From NCBI RefSeq assembly GCF_037975245.1, contig NC_092578.1, positions 5,125,001-5,189,000 of the forward strand: a stretch of DNA of 64,000 nt, given 5' to 3'. This stretch comes from Apostichopus japonicus. Lineage: Eukaryota > Echinodermata > Holothuroidea > Aspidochirotida > Stichopodidae. Shown piece after piece: positions 46,401 to 57,689 of this stretch (within the stretch, counting starts at the first letter, position 1; each line of letters begins with the position of its first letter). The position numbers were made by a program, and so were the translations under genes. The notes under the pieces were generated by a model that saw nothing but the letters and a program-made list of their open reading frames with translations, did no database searches and had not been told where the DNA came from.

Positions 46401-47669
46401 TATACTGTATAGGCCTATCTATAAATGTCCATTTTCAATATACCCATTACATAGTAGGCTAAGTAGCCTATACCGGCATGTTGGTTTGTAAATTCATTCA
46501 CATTACATGAGAATATCGTAAATTAAGTTCTGTAGTTACAGATCCGAACAGCCGACCATGCGCAATTAGCGAGATCCGAACAACTCTTTAAATTTCTTAT
46601 AATTCCAAGTCTCCTATATACATCTCTCGTACATATCAAGCAGGTGATTGTCCTTAGGATTGCAGTAAAACATCGCCAAAAAGAAAGCCTTTCGAATGGT
46701 TGACCCAATTTAATGCTCTTGATTTCATCTTAAGTGGACAGATGAGAGGTTTGCCGTGATCTAAGACATATATTGATGGGCGCTCCGCAGAAAGGAAACA
46801 TTTCTGGAGGGTAACCAACGGAACTAAACTATGTTCCTTCATGAATATGTATAAAGAAGCCGGCCATGGAAAATATTTAGGACAAGATGTTGCCTACTTC
46901 GTAAGATTGGATACACAGGGCGCAGTTGACAAAATGCGAGAATGAGGATGCATAGTTACAATAGAAATGTCGGTTAAGTGACGGTATGCGCAGAACACAA
47001 TCCCACTTATAGTTTCTGAATTTATGTAACATGGTGTAAATTTCAATGTTCTCGTCTCACGCCAATCACAAAACACTTACTATATATTTGAATTCTTAGT
47101 TTATGATATTAGTGACAAAATACATCACTGTATATATATATACTTTATGCTTCTCAATTTATTTCAACTATTTGCATCTTATAAGGATCGGGGTTTATGG
47201 TGTATCGTTATTGTTGTTGGTATTGAGAAGGTAAAGCATTTAACTAATCGCAAAGGATAAGAGCTAAACAAGAATTCCGCATGACAACGTTGCGAAGAAC
47301 GACTGTCATATCGGCGATACAGTGATGCCAGTATTGATAATCACTTTCTAGTTAATGTATGCAAGAATAGAATAAGACAAGGTCGGTTACTACATTATGT
47401 TTGATTGAGCGGCCGTCTTTGAAGAGCTAGTGTTTTGTCAGTTTACCAGTCAGCTTTTTGGAACTTCAAAGGCCGACCAAAAATTCAATAAATCCAAAAC
47501 TTCAGTTCAAATAAAAAAATTCAACGATATCCCTATAAAGATGACCCTTCCCCTTGTTGAAAAGAAAAGTAACAACATACATCAAACGCCGGGGGGTGGG
47601 GGGGGGAGGGATAAGAATTATTATAAAAGCCAAGACGCGTTTAATGACTCATATGTACTGATACATACA
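43418..47669. other. Gene-free stretch
   Basis: About 4.25 kb with no recognisable exon, RNA gene or clear transposon end. A short (AT)n lies at 44507-44527 and TAGGCCTA at 46410. A copy of CCTTCGGCAATAGA is at about 43990. Confidence 0.55.
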
Positions 47670-48710
47670 GAAGCGTAGAAGGGACATTGCATTGACGCGT
47701 TACCAACTTGACAAAACGACAATTATCTGCAAATTGACGAGTTGACGAGATGGTAACGTGACAAAATTCAGAAAATTGACGTTTTGACGAGATAACAGAT
47801 CTCGTCAATGCAGCAATTTTCTGCAACTTGACGAGTTGCACACTTACTACCATCTCGACAAGTTGACAAAATTCAGAAAATTGACGTTTTGACGAGATAA
47901 CGGATCTCGTCAATGCAGCAATTTTCTGCAAATTGACGAGTTGCACACTTACTACCATCTCGACAAGTTGACAAAATTCAGAAAATTGACGTTTTGACGA
48001 GATAACGGATCTCGTCAATGCAACAATTTTCTGCAAATTGACGAGTTGCACACTTACTACCATCTCGACAAGTTGACAAAATTCAGAAAATTGACGTTTT
48101 GACGAGATAACGGATCTCGTCAATGCAACAATTTTCTGCAAATTGACGAGTTGCACGCTTACTACCATCTCGACAAAACGTCAATTTTCTGAATTTTGTC
48201 GTTTTGACGAGATAACGGATCTCGTCAATGCAACAATTTTCTGCAAATTGACGAGTTGCACGCTTACTACCATCTCGACAAAACGTCAATTTTCTGAATT
48301 TTGTCGTTTTGACGAGATAACGGATCTCGTCAATGCAACAATTTTCTGCAAATTGACGAGTTGCACGCTTACTACCATCTCGACAAAACGTCAATTTTCT
48401 GAATTTTGTCGTTTTGACGAGATAACGGATCTCGTCAATGCAACAATTTTCTGCAAATTGACGAGTTGCACACTTACTACCATCTCGACAAAACGTCAAT
48501 TTTCTGAATTTTGTCGTTTTGTCGAGATGGTAGTAAGTGTGCAACTCGTCAATTTGCAGAAAATTGTTGCATTGACGAGATCCGTTATCTCGTCAAAACG
48601 TCAATTTTCTGAATTTTGTCACGTTACCATCTCGACAACTCGTCAATTTGCAGAAAATTGTCGTTTTGTCAAGTTGGTAACTCGTCAATGCAATGTCCCT
48701 TCTACGCTTC
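47670..48710. mobile_element. 1,041-bp fold-back element with 190-bp inverted ends
   Basis: The left arm 47670-47859 and right arm 48521-48710 are reverse complements of equal length with about six mismatches in 190 bases. The outer tip is GAAGCGTAGAAGGGACATTG. Weaker inverted similarity continues inwards for ~35 bp. The interior is a tandem array of exactly 105-bp units. No transposase-like frame exists. Frames of 150-190 codons on both strands are open only because 105 is divisible by three. No clean target duplication is seen at the tips. It resembles fold-back/MITE-type elements, but I do not know the family. Confidence 0.88.
47791..48525. repeat. 105-bp tandem array with a flipped sub-module
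   Basis: The landmark GATAAC(A/G)GATCTCGTCAATG begins at 47791, 47896, 48001, 48106, 48211, 48316 and 48421, a constant 105-bp period. Each unit contains a hairpin, GACGAGAT-AACGG-ATCTCGTC. In the first units the segment after CATCTCGACAA reads GTTGACAAAATTCAGAAAAT; from about 48170 it reads AACGTCAATTTTCTGAATTT, the same ~30-bp module inverted between unchanged neighbours. The array thus contains two unit types, forward-module then inverted-module. Confidence 0.93.
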
Positions 48711-48769
48711 CGTAGATACAGACAAGGTCATACGTACGTTGTTAATAAAAGCTCATCTCATATAGTCAG

Positions 48770-49019
48770 GTAACGTGACAAAATTCAGAAAATTGACGTT
48801 TTGACGAGATAACAGATCTCGTCAATGCAGCAATTTTCTGCAACTTGACGAGTTGCACACTTACTACCATCTCGACAAGTTGACAAAATTCAGAAAATTG
48901 ACGTTTTGACGAGATAACGGATCTCGTCAATGCAGCAATTTTCTGCAAATTGACGAGTTGCACACTTACTACCATCTCGACAAGTTGACAAAATTCAGAA
49001 AATTGACGTTTTGACGAGA
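48770..49019 (+). repeat. Detached second copy of the 105-bp units
   Basis: Repeats 47753-48002 at an offset of 1,017 bp, including the private variants AACAGATCTC and CTGCAACTTGACG found only in the first unit of the main array. This shows it was copied from the left end of the element. It stops abruptly at GACGAGAC. Confidence 0.93.
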
Positions 49020-50926
49020 CGTTGAAATATATACCCGACAATTTCAGAACTTGTAACGTTTTTAAAGTAATTTTTAAGTATGAAATCATACATCTTCGTA
49101 AATGTACGTTCAATTTGAGTATACTTCAATATATTATTGATAAAAAAGTATTTGCCCCCACCCCTACCCGTCTCACCTCCCAATAATCTCAGCAAGGGGT
49201 AACCGAGATAGGTCTATCTTTGTCTGGCGAATCTTAGCGAAGAATGTAAGTAAAAACATGGTTGGTCATCACAGATGGGACAGTAACTTAAATCTTCAAG
49301 CTGGGTTTCGAATACAGGGTAAACAGAGTTGATATTGGGATCTGGTATGCTAACAATGTTACCGGGGTATTACCTCCCCACCACACCCAACCCTTTCACC
49401 TTCCCTCCCTTTTGTCATCGCACATTATCTGGCATTCATTGACATTTACTGATTCACGTCCGATAGTGTACAAGCACATATGGCAATGTTTACATAAGTA
49501 TGACGTCATCGATGGGGTATCAAAATACATGAAAAAAGTATAACGGTCTACCTTGTGTCAAATATTGCCTAATCTTCATCTTGGGGTGTCTTAGGGGTCC
49601 TCCCTTTATTCCAGAAGTAAGATGGCCTATCCGGTAGCTAGGGGGTTGAAGTGTAGTCTCTCCAGTGCTTCTCCTAGGTTGCAACGTACGTTGATGATTC
49701 TAGAAGCCAACATATTGTATTCAGACAACATAAAAAGACTACAATATGTCCGCCGTATATGAAGGCTACGTCTAAAAGCGTTAGCTAATTTACATATCTT
49801 TTCACGAGCGCATTCCGGATTGAATCAAGCCCGCTGTGTCATAGGGATTACGGTCTGAATTGAATGTTAAGTATAGATCTAGCTGTAACACTAGACGTAT
49901 CTTCCCTCCGAATCGATCCTGATTTCACTTAAAGATTAAAGGATAATTGTAAGCAGACTGGGTTGTCACATATGTTATAGTCCAAGTAAAAAATAAAGAA
50001 AGAAGAAGATTTAGAAATGTTTCCAAGGCAATTCCGGTGTTTTTCTTAAAATACTCGGCTTAAAGTATCTAAATCTCTGGAATGATCCTTTAAGGCTTAA
50101 TTAATGCTGATGTTGGCTCCTCAGTGCATGTAGGCCTAAATGTTAACGTGTATCCATTGGTTAGTATACATCTCACATTAGTTATGCAACCTATGTTCTC
50201 TTTAACTTCACATAAAGACAAGGGCACCCTTCAATGACATTTCTAAATCACCATTTTGTCCTTGTCAAATTCAAGTTGGCAATGCATTTGTAAACTTGTT
50301 TTTTGAGGTCATAAATGTCTGTTGTTTACCTGTTGAGTTGCGTGTTACATGTCAGGAACTGAAATGTTATTTATGTTAGACTTAGTAGTCCAGCCACTTC
50401 AATAGGTCAATAACCCTTATATATGTATAAAGAATTATTTATAAAAAAAATAAAATATGTAAATAAAAGTGGTATCGAAATGCAACCTGGACTGATTGCA
50501 GTCTTTTATAACGGTGTACAACATAGTAGTAAAGTTATCTTAAAACAAACAAAGGTAAAGGAATGTCAAGATTTTCTGTCTCATTAAAGTTATAATCAGC
50601 ACATCGTTGTCCAATATCTGGACAGTTTGCTTTTTCCTCATGTTTATCATAGCTGTACATTTATGTTCCGGACACCTAACGTAAGGATTATTGTAAGGGT
50701 CAGCTTTATTGTAGTTTATAGCTATATTACTTATCGCTGCTGTGTTAGTGTAAATAGAAAGAGGAATGTCCGCTTCCCTCTATTGTCAGTCCCCCCCCCC
50801 TCACCCCAACCCACTACCCTACCGTCCGTTTAATGCTCTAACTTTAATGTACTAACTGCTGATGTTGCTGCTGATGCTGATGATGATGACCGTGACGACG
50901 AAGATGATGACGATCGGATGATGATC
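49020..50926. other. Gene-free stretch
   Basis: No exon recognised. TGACGTCA at 49501 and TAGGCCTA at 50131. Confidence 0.6.
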
Positions 50927-51170
<244 letters not shown>

Positions 51171-54100
51171 GATGATAATCAAATATGGTGAAAGAAATTA
51201 CACAGCGTCATGAGGTAATCATCACCAAAAGTCAGTTTCGGATAAAAAACATGCAAAAGGATTTTTTGACATCGTAAGTGGGCAATAACACACTTCTTTT
51301 GTAATACCCTGTAAGGACGTCTGCATTCTACCGTACAGCGTTTATGAAGAGGGCGCCATTTGGATTTTCGACGCCTGGAAAGTAGAGTAGGGGGAGAAAG
51401 GAAGGGGTATTGCAAGCTACGCATGCATATTGTAACGTGTATTTATACGAGAACATTTAACGTCTACTGCTTCAAATATTTACTTCCTCATCATGCCCCT
51501 CCCTCCCCTCCCCTCCCCATCCCCATGCACACTCTACCCGTTCGTACCAGGGGCAACTGGAATAAGGCTATCGACGTGAGGGACGGTATTTTTTTGTTTT
51601 TAACACGTGGAAAAAGCAGATGAAGTTAATGGTAGACGGCACCGTATGGAACGCGGATCTGTGACGACTAATATGAAGGAAGTTTACAACCGGTAGGTCG
51701 TCTTTATCTGAGACAATTGACAAAACAAATGACTTCCTTCCTTTGTTGATTACCATTGACGTAACTAGAGTACGGTATCATAGATAACAGCTCAAAACAA
51801 AAATCTATTTTGGGTCATTGATTAAGCACGTGACATATGCAGAAACATTGAGCCTATACTTTCCGAAAAAAAAGTGAAACGGTATTTACTTTTGTAAAAT
51901 TGAAATCCCGTGAGGCCTAATTGACATAATATCTATTGTTTTCATAAAACTGTCGTGGAATAACAATGTCAGAAGATATCATATATATAAAACCTTTTTT
52001 CTTATATAACCTTCACGACATATGATTAATTAAATGTGTTATTTGGGACTACATCTGACTGATTTCCTGTTTTTTTGTTGTTGCTATTTCTAATGACCTT
52101 TTTGCTTACAAGGGCTGGATTCGAAACAAATAAGGTCTGCTTAATGAGCCTCTGATATTTAAGGATGTCTCTACAGAGTTCGTAAAGCATTTAAAAATAG
52201 ATGTTGTATTATATTAAGTATCTTTTTTTTCGTTTGCCTATAAAGCCATCCAGAAAAAAACATCTTTCTGCAAAGTTGACTTGAGTAATTATCGTTGATA
52301 CTTAAATTCCGTGACACCGCAATTCAGTATTACCACCAGGGAGCTGCTCGGGAGGAAGGGGCAGGGGGCTGCTACTTGGACCAAGTAGCAGTCAAGTTGA
52401 CTAGTTTAGACAAGTTTAACAAACCTACTAAGTATTACTCTAAATATACGATTCAAATTAAGACACCCCAGTCCTAGATATTGTCACCCAAATGAAAGTA
52501 ACTTAAGAAGTATATGGAGTGAGATTAATGGTTCAATTCGCTATTCAAACAGTTCATCGTCCAGTCACTATTTACCGTTATTTTTTTTCGTATAATTGAA
52601 GCGCGCTTGATTATTATTGTCTTACTTCACATGTTGCTTACGAAACGATAATCTTACTTTGTATCTCCTTTAAGTGTGTCGCCACGTCACACGACAAATA
52701 ACGGTATATCGCAAATAAAGAAAGAAAGAAAGATAAAATCAGCATTTGTATTTAAATTATGGTGTTTTTCACCCGTATCTTGGTCAAATTACTCCGCAGT
52801 ATCTTGTAATCTATGACATCAAACAAACTTCTTTCCAAAAAAAATTCCACTTTTCCAAATTTTATTCCAGTATCAAGATAGTAACCCCGCATGAACAACA
52901 GTTACAACTATCACCCACCCCTCCCCCCCCACACACACACAAAACCAGACACACGCACATACAAACATAAAAGAAAAACGACTCTACAACAAACAGTGAT
53001 ATAGGCAATCAATTTTCCTGGCATATACAGATCTTTGTGATCGATAAATTCGCGGTAATAAAACTGGCACTGCTTAGAGGTTAAACTCAGTCGCATCATT
53101 TCTCTGTATACATCAGCATCAGAGTCAAAACAAGAAAGGACGCAAACCTGCTGGAGGCCTGAGCGAAATCGTCAGATCGAACGATTTCCCTGACAGATTC
53201 GGAATTCCTAATGAGAAAGACTACAATTATTGAGTGACGGCTTTCTATAAGGGTGGTTGGATTACCACGTGGGCGTGCAATTCCTTGAATATTCCTGGCC
53301 TTTTCTAACTCTTCTTCACATGAACAGAACGAGCCAGTCGTGAAAAGTTGAATTCGACTGCAAATTTGTTATTCGGGCACGAACTGATGCTTGTAAAGTG
53401 TCCGTCCTCATACTGGTGATAGACACATACATGATAGGAGAGAAAATAGCATAGTAAGACGTAGAAGAGGGACTGGAAAGCTTATATATATATAGCCGAG
53501 AGAGAAACGGAGGCGGTGACGAAGAAGTTAATCTATGGGCGAGGGTTCCGAGGGGGTGTCGGAAGGGGGTGAACAATGACAGTTTGACAGTCAACAAACA
53601 AAAACAAAGAGAAGACTAATGACGTATATACAGATCGAGCGGCAACTACTTGCAAGATATCATGCTAAAACGGCCACATAGATTCGTAAGCCCAAACAAG
53701 TTAAATTTTTGAAATAATTCTATTTGTATAATATGGTATAGCCTATGATATGGCGCTTGGCCATCTTTGTCAGTGTAGCCTAGGTTTATTTTAGTTGACG
53801 GGGAGGAACGAATATGAGTGACGTGGCTGAGGGATGCCGACTGAGGAGGCCGCAAGTATGAAACTGAGAATCCTTTAACCCATATCTGACCCGGAACTCG
53901 TAATTAACCCCTGGCCCCGGAGTGTAACCCATGGCCCCATACCTCGTGACAATTTCAATATTATTGAAACAAATATTAAAAACAAACAAGGTACGGCACT
54001 ACGGCCTTTGTGATATTTGTGCAATTCTTTGATATAAATAAGCGTGTTGAAATATAGACAAAGGCCTATATCACTCTGAAGACAAATCTGTAGCATGAGT

Positions 54101-55376
54101 CCTTCCATGCGAAATAAACTGAACAAACTTTCAGAAGAATTCGCATGCGACCATCTCACATTATGCTGAAACTCCGTGACAGTATGATTCCAATGTATAC
54201 ACCAATATTTCCGTACCCAACGCGGTGCAGAAGTTCCGGTAACGTGAGCAAATATTGCGCAATACCTGCATGTTTACCGGAAGACGTTACTGCGATTCCT
54301 TCCAACTTCGAATACCAAATATTCTAAGTTGTAGAAGCTTTTACGAAGCCAACTTGGCAAACTCTGGTGTCGGCTTGGGAACTAATTAGTGTGATTTGGA
54401 ATGCTCGACACGTCTGCGTGCAGCTTTCCATATTCGGCCTACAGTACCAACAACAAACGCTACAAACGGTGACGTCACGGATTGGAAAAATCTGAAAACG
54501 ACAACATGACAAAATCCTCCTCAAGACCTTCTTAAATTAAGTTTGCGTGTTTTTTAAAGGTCAAATATACTCTAATTCCTTTTCATGATGTTATCTATTT
54601 AATAATATGCAACCTATCCAGCATAGAGAGACTCCTATATTTATACCTTACCAGAGCGACAGCCCGACTAAAAAAATCAATATTATGCCACAAATTTAAA
54701 TTTTAAGGAGGTATGAAATGTTGGCATAGTGACAAGCATCACAGCTCTCTATGATATATCTATGAATTTTAAAACTGTAAGTCATGTTTGTCAAACAAGA
54801 GGATCATGCCGAGGTCACGTTACAAAAAAAAAAAAAAAAAGGAAAAATAAAGAAAAACAAGGTAGAGACGGTTGCTGCCATAGACGGATCGATAATATCG
54901 TTAAAAAAAGTCTAAAAAACACCAGCAATTGCCATAGTTCAGTGTTTTCTTATATCGATCATATCTTCAAAGACTTTTCCAAAAACATGAATGTGTGTGT
55001 TGTACGATCCACATGCATCGGTGAGGAAAACATGTTATTTAATGTGCAGCCTAATGCAGCGGTGGTTCAAGGTCCGTTGAAACAAAATGTATTGCGCGAC
55101 GTTATCACTGAACGTTCGTATAGGCCACCCTCGTTAACAACAAAAAAAGAAGATTCTGTCTTGTTATGAAATTCTTCACCTGCTGACCAGAACCGAAATT
55201 TGGACCTCATGGAGGAAACTTGCAAATAAAATCTTAATATATTCTTAACCTTGTAGTTAAGCCACATTTGTATTCAACATCACGCACAGGTTGCCGTATA
55301 TAGATTGCATTATGAAAGTGCACGTTGAAAGTTGATGGATCATACACGGATGATATGTGGTAACCATGCATAGAGA
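51171..55376. other. Gene-free stretch with a perfect hairpin
   Basis: No exon recognised. 52369-52391 is an 11-bp-arm hairpin with a 1-nt loop (CTGCTACTTGG, A, complement). TGACGTCA at 54470. An open frame of 146 codons at 54729-55169 contains a poly-lysine run from an A17 tract and resembles no family I know. Confidence 0.55.
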
Positions 55377-56236
55377 GTGTGTGCACGAAATACATTTGTG
55401 ATAAACATACACATAGTGTATGCACAAGAAATACACAGAAAATATGTGAAAAAAACATATACAGAGGGTATGTACAAGAAATACGCAGACGATATGTGCA
55501 AAACATACACAGAGGGTATGTACAAGAAATACATAGACAATATGTGGAACACATACACAGAGGGTATGTACAAGAAATACATAGGCAATATGTGAAAAAC
55601 ACACAGGGAGTATGCACAAGATATACACAGACAATATGTGAAAAACATACACAGAGGGTATTTACAAGAAATACAGAGACAATATGTGGAAACATACACA
55701 GAGGGTATTTACAAGAAATACATAGACGATATGTGAAAAACATACACAGAGGGTATGTACAAGAAATACACAGACGATATGTGCAAAACATACACAGAGG
55801 GTATGCAAAAGAAATACACAGACGATATGTGAAAAACATACACAGAGGGTATGTACAAGAAATACACAGACAATATGAGGTAAACATACACAGAGGGTAT
55901 ATGTACAAGAAATACACAGACGATATGTGAAAAACACACAGGGAGTATGCACAAGATATACACAGACAATATGTGAAAAACATACACAGAGGGTCTTTAC
56001 AAGAAATACAGAGACAATATGTGGAAACATACACAGAGGGTATTTACAAGAAATACATAGACGATATGTGGAAACATACACAGAGGGTATTTACAAGAAA
56101 TACATAGACGATATGTGAAAAACATACACAGAGGGTATGTACAAGAAATACACAGACGATATGTGAAAAACATACACAGAGGGTATGTACAAGAAATACA
56201 TAGACAATATGGGACAACCATACACAGAGAGTTATG
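55377..56236. repeat. 48-bp minisatellite with 335-bp higher-order copy
   Basis: About 18 copies of a 48-bp unit built from GAAATACACAGACGATATGT, GAAAAACATACACAGAGGGT and ATGTACAA. A distinctive block (AACACACAGGGAGTATGCAC, AAGATATACACAG) occurs at about 55600 and again at about 55935, so seven units were duplicated together (offset 335). The period is divisible by three, which keeps frames of up to 266 codons open on both strands as a 16-residue repeat. I regard these as non-coding. Confidence 0.95.
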
Positions 56237-56280
56237 CAAAACAAATTTGCAGAGAGTATTAACATTTTAGATTGGAAGTT

Positions 56281-56291
56281 TTTATTTTATT
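56281..56291 (-). terminator. Candidate poly(A) signal for PSMD11
   Basis: On the minus strand AATAAAATAAA gives two overlapping AATAAA hexamers, followed downstream by CTCTGTGTATGGTTGTCCC, a GU-rich stretch at the edge of the 48-bp minisatellite. It would give a ~1.25-kb 3' UTR. An alternative AATAAA lies closer to the stop, at 57123-57128. Confidence 0.35.
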
Positions 56292-56709
56292 GTTGCTTAA
56301 CACAGAAGTGTGACACAAACATTTCAACTTTACAAATTATTACTTAAAGTATATACTTATGGCCTCTTGACAATAAGGAAAATGTGCAACATGTGTTTCT
56401 CCCTCGCCACTTACATCATATCTCATATGTGGCTATGACTGAAATCAATGTCCTGAGAAAAAATTAACTGACGAATATGGCTGCTGGAAAACAGACAAGG
56501 ACTTGACAAACTTCTTCAACACTGTTTTAACATAATATATTTAACATCATTAGCATTATACTGCAAGGAACAACAGGGAACATAGGAAGTCTTTTCATGG
56601 CTAGGAATGACAGAATCTTACAATGATCTTGCAAATTCTGTGTTCAAAGGAAAGGTCAACAATTTCTTCCTTCAAAATGTTTCAATATGAAGACATTTAC
56701 AATTCTTAC

Positions 56710-56916
56710 AAGAATAGTCCAGGTCAAAATTTCGTTTTGATATGTTAAAGAGGAACATAGAAATCTTAACATTCTGAAATTTGCATTCAATTCCTATGTG
56801 CCGTTTTTGAGATATTGACAGTTGGAGTTATCTGATATTCTACCAAAAGTGAACTTGAAGCAAACAGGTGTGATGTCACAGTTGCACACAGACAAATAAT
56901 GACCTGGACTGTTCTT
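56710..56916. mobile_element. 207-bp MITE, AAGAAYAGTCCAGGTCA ends
   Basis: Left end AAGAATAGTCCAGGTCA (56710-56726) and right end TGACCTGGACTGTTCTT (56900-56916) are 17-bp inverted repeats with one mismatch. The interior includes GAGATATTGACAGTTGGAGT and GTGAACTTGAAGCAAACAG; the latter part is shared with 41.65 kb. If PSMD11 ends near 56281 this element lies in its 3' UTR. No coding capacity. Confidence 0.8.
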
Positions 56917-57546
56917 TTAAAGACGTAGCAAGAGTCTGCGTGTTGTAAAATGTTCACTGTGAACAGTTACCACATACAGGAATAGAGTACAATGGTATCA
57001 GCAGCGGGAATTATATAAGAACTAAATAATGAAATCTTCAGGCATAGAAACAGACGGGTTGTAATAGGTGGGACCTACGGTAACTGCGCTGAACCACTCC
57101 ACCATGGCATCAGAGAAGGGAGTTTATTTCCTCTAAATTACAAATCAGTTCAATGTTCATGTTACTGTGGAACAAACATTAATACCACCATAGGTTAGAA
57201 GCGCCATTACAGGTGTAACAACCTGGCGTTCCGACAAACGAAACCCATGGTACCAGCGGTGTGAGTAATTTCAGCAGTGAGATATTCATTTATAGCAGAC
57301 AGCCCCATCCTGATTATGACCACTCTAATTTGAGCTGGTCCTTGTCTGCAAAGAAAACAACATTCTACGATACGATAGCGTGTCTCTTATTTCTGAATCC
57401 ACTGACGAGGTAGCACTCAAAAAATCTCCGGCGAGAGGCAGCTCCCCAGAAAGCCCCAAAAACACTTAGTACAAATGTTGGAACGTACTAATCAATATGC
57501 AACAAGAGCTCTCAGTCATTTCATGAAAAAAAATAAAAAAAACCTT
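56917..57546 (-). other. Probable PSMD11 3' UTR
   Basis: Sequence between the MITE and the PSMD11 stop codon. No other gene seen. It contains a possible early AATAAA on the minus strand at 57123-57128. Confidence 0.5.
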
Positions 57547-57689
57547 TCAATACAATTTCTTTGTCTTTTCGAAGAGAGCATCGACTACTTTGCCCATGTT
57601 CTGTATCGTCTCGAGAGACATCTCGTAGGTCTGGTCCGTGACGGGCTCCTCGAAGATGATGAGTACGCCTGCTCCTTGATCCAGGATGC
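57547..57689 (-). CDS. PSMD11: 26S proteasome non-ATPase subunit 11 (Rpn6), terminal coding exon
   Basis: Codes the last 46 residues of Rpn6, a PCI-domain subunit of the 26S proteasome lid that helps clamp lid, base and core particle. After a good acceptor (CTCCAACAG at 57690), the exon completes a Gly codon split after its first base and reads [20 protein letters not shown], then [26 protein letters not shown] and TGA. This matches the family's [35 protein letters not shown] end. It is the terminal helix that joins the lid helical bundle. The upstream partner exon is at 62088-62139. Confidence 0.95.

Noticed and set aside
47641-48715. Open frames of 150-190 codons on both strands with a 35-residue repeat
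   Set aside because: The 105-bp period is divisible by three, so stop-free frames propagate automatically. They are open on both strands and lack any family signature.
54729-55169. 146-codon plus-strand frame
   Set aside because: Contains a poly-lysine run from an A tract, no known domain, and no splice or promoter support. I could not tell it from chance.
55234-56265. Overlapping long frames (up to 266 codons) with a 16-residue repeat, Cys/Tyr-rich on one strand
   Set aside because: Produced by the 48-bp minisatellite in several frames at once; no signal peptide plus domain architecture and no exon signals.
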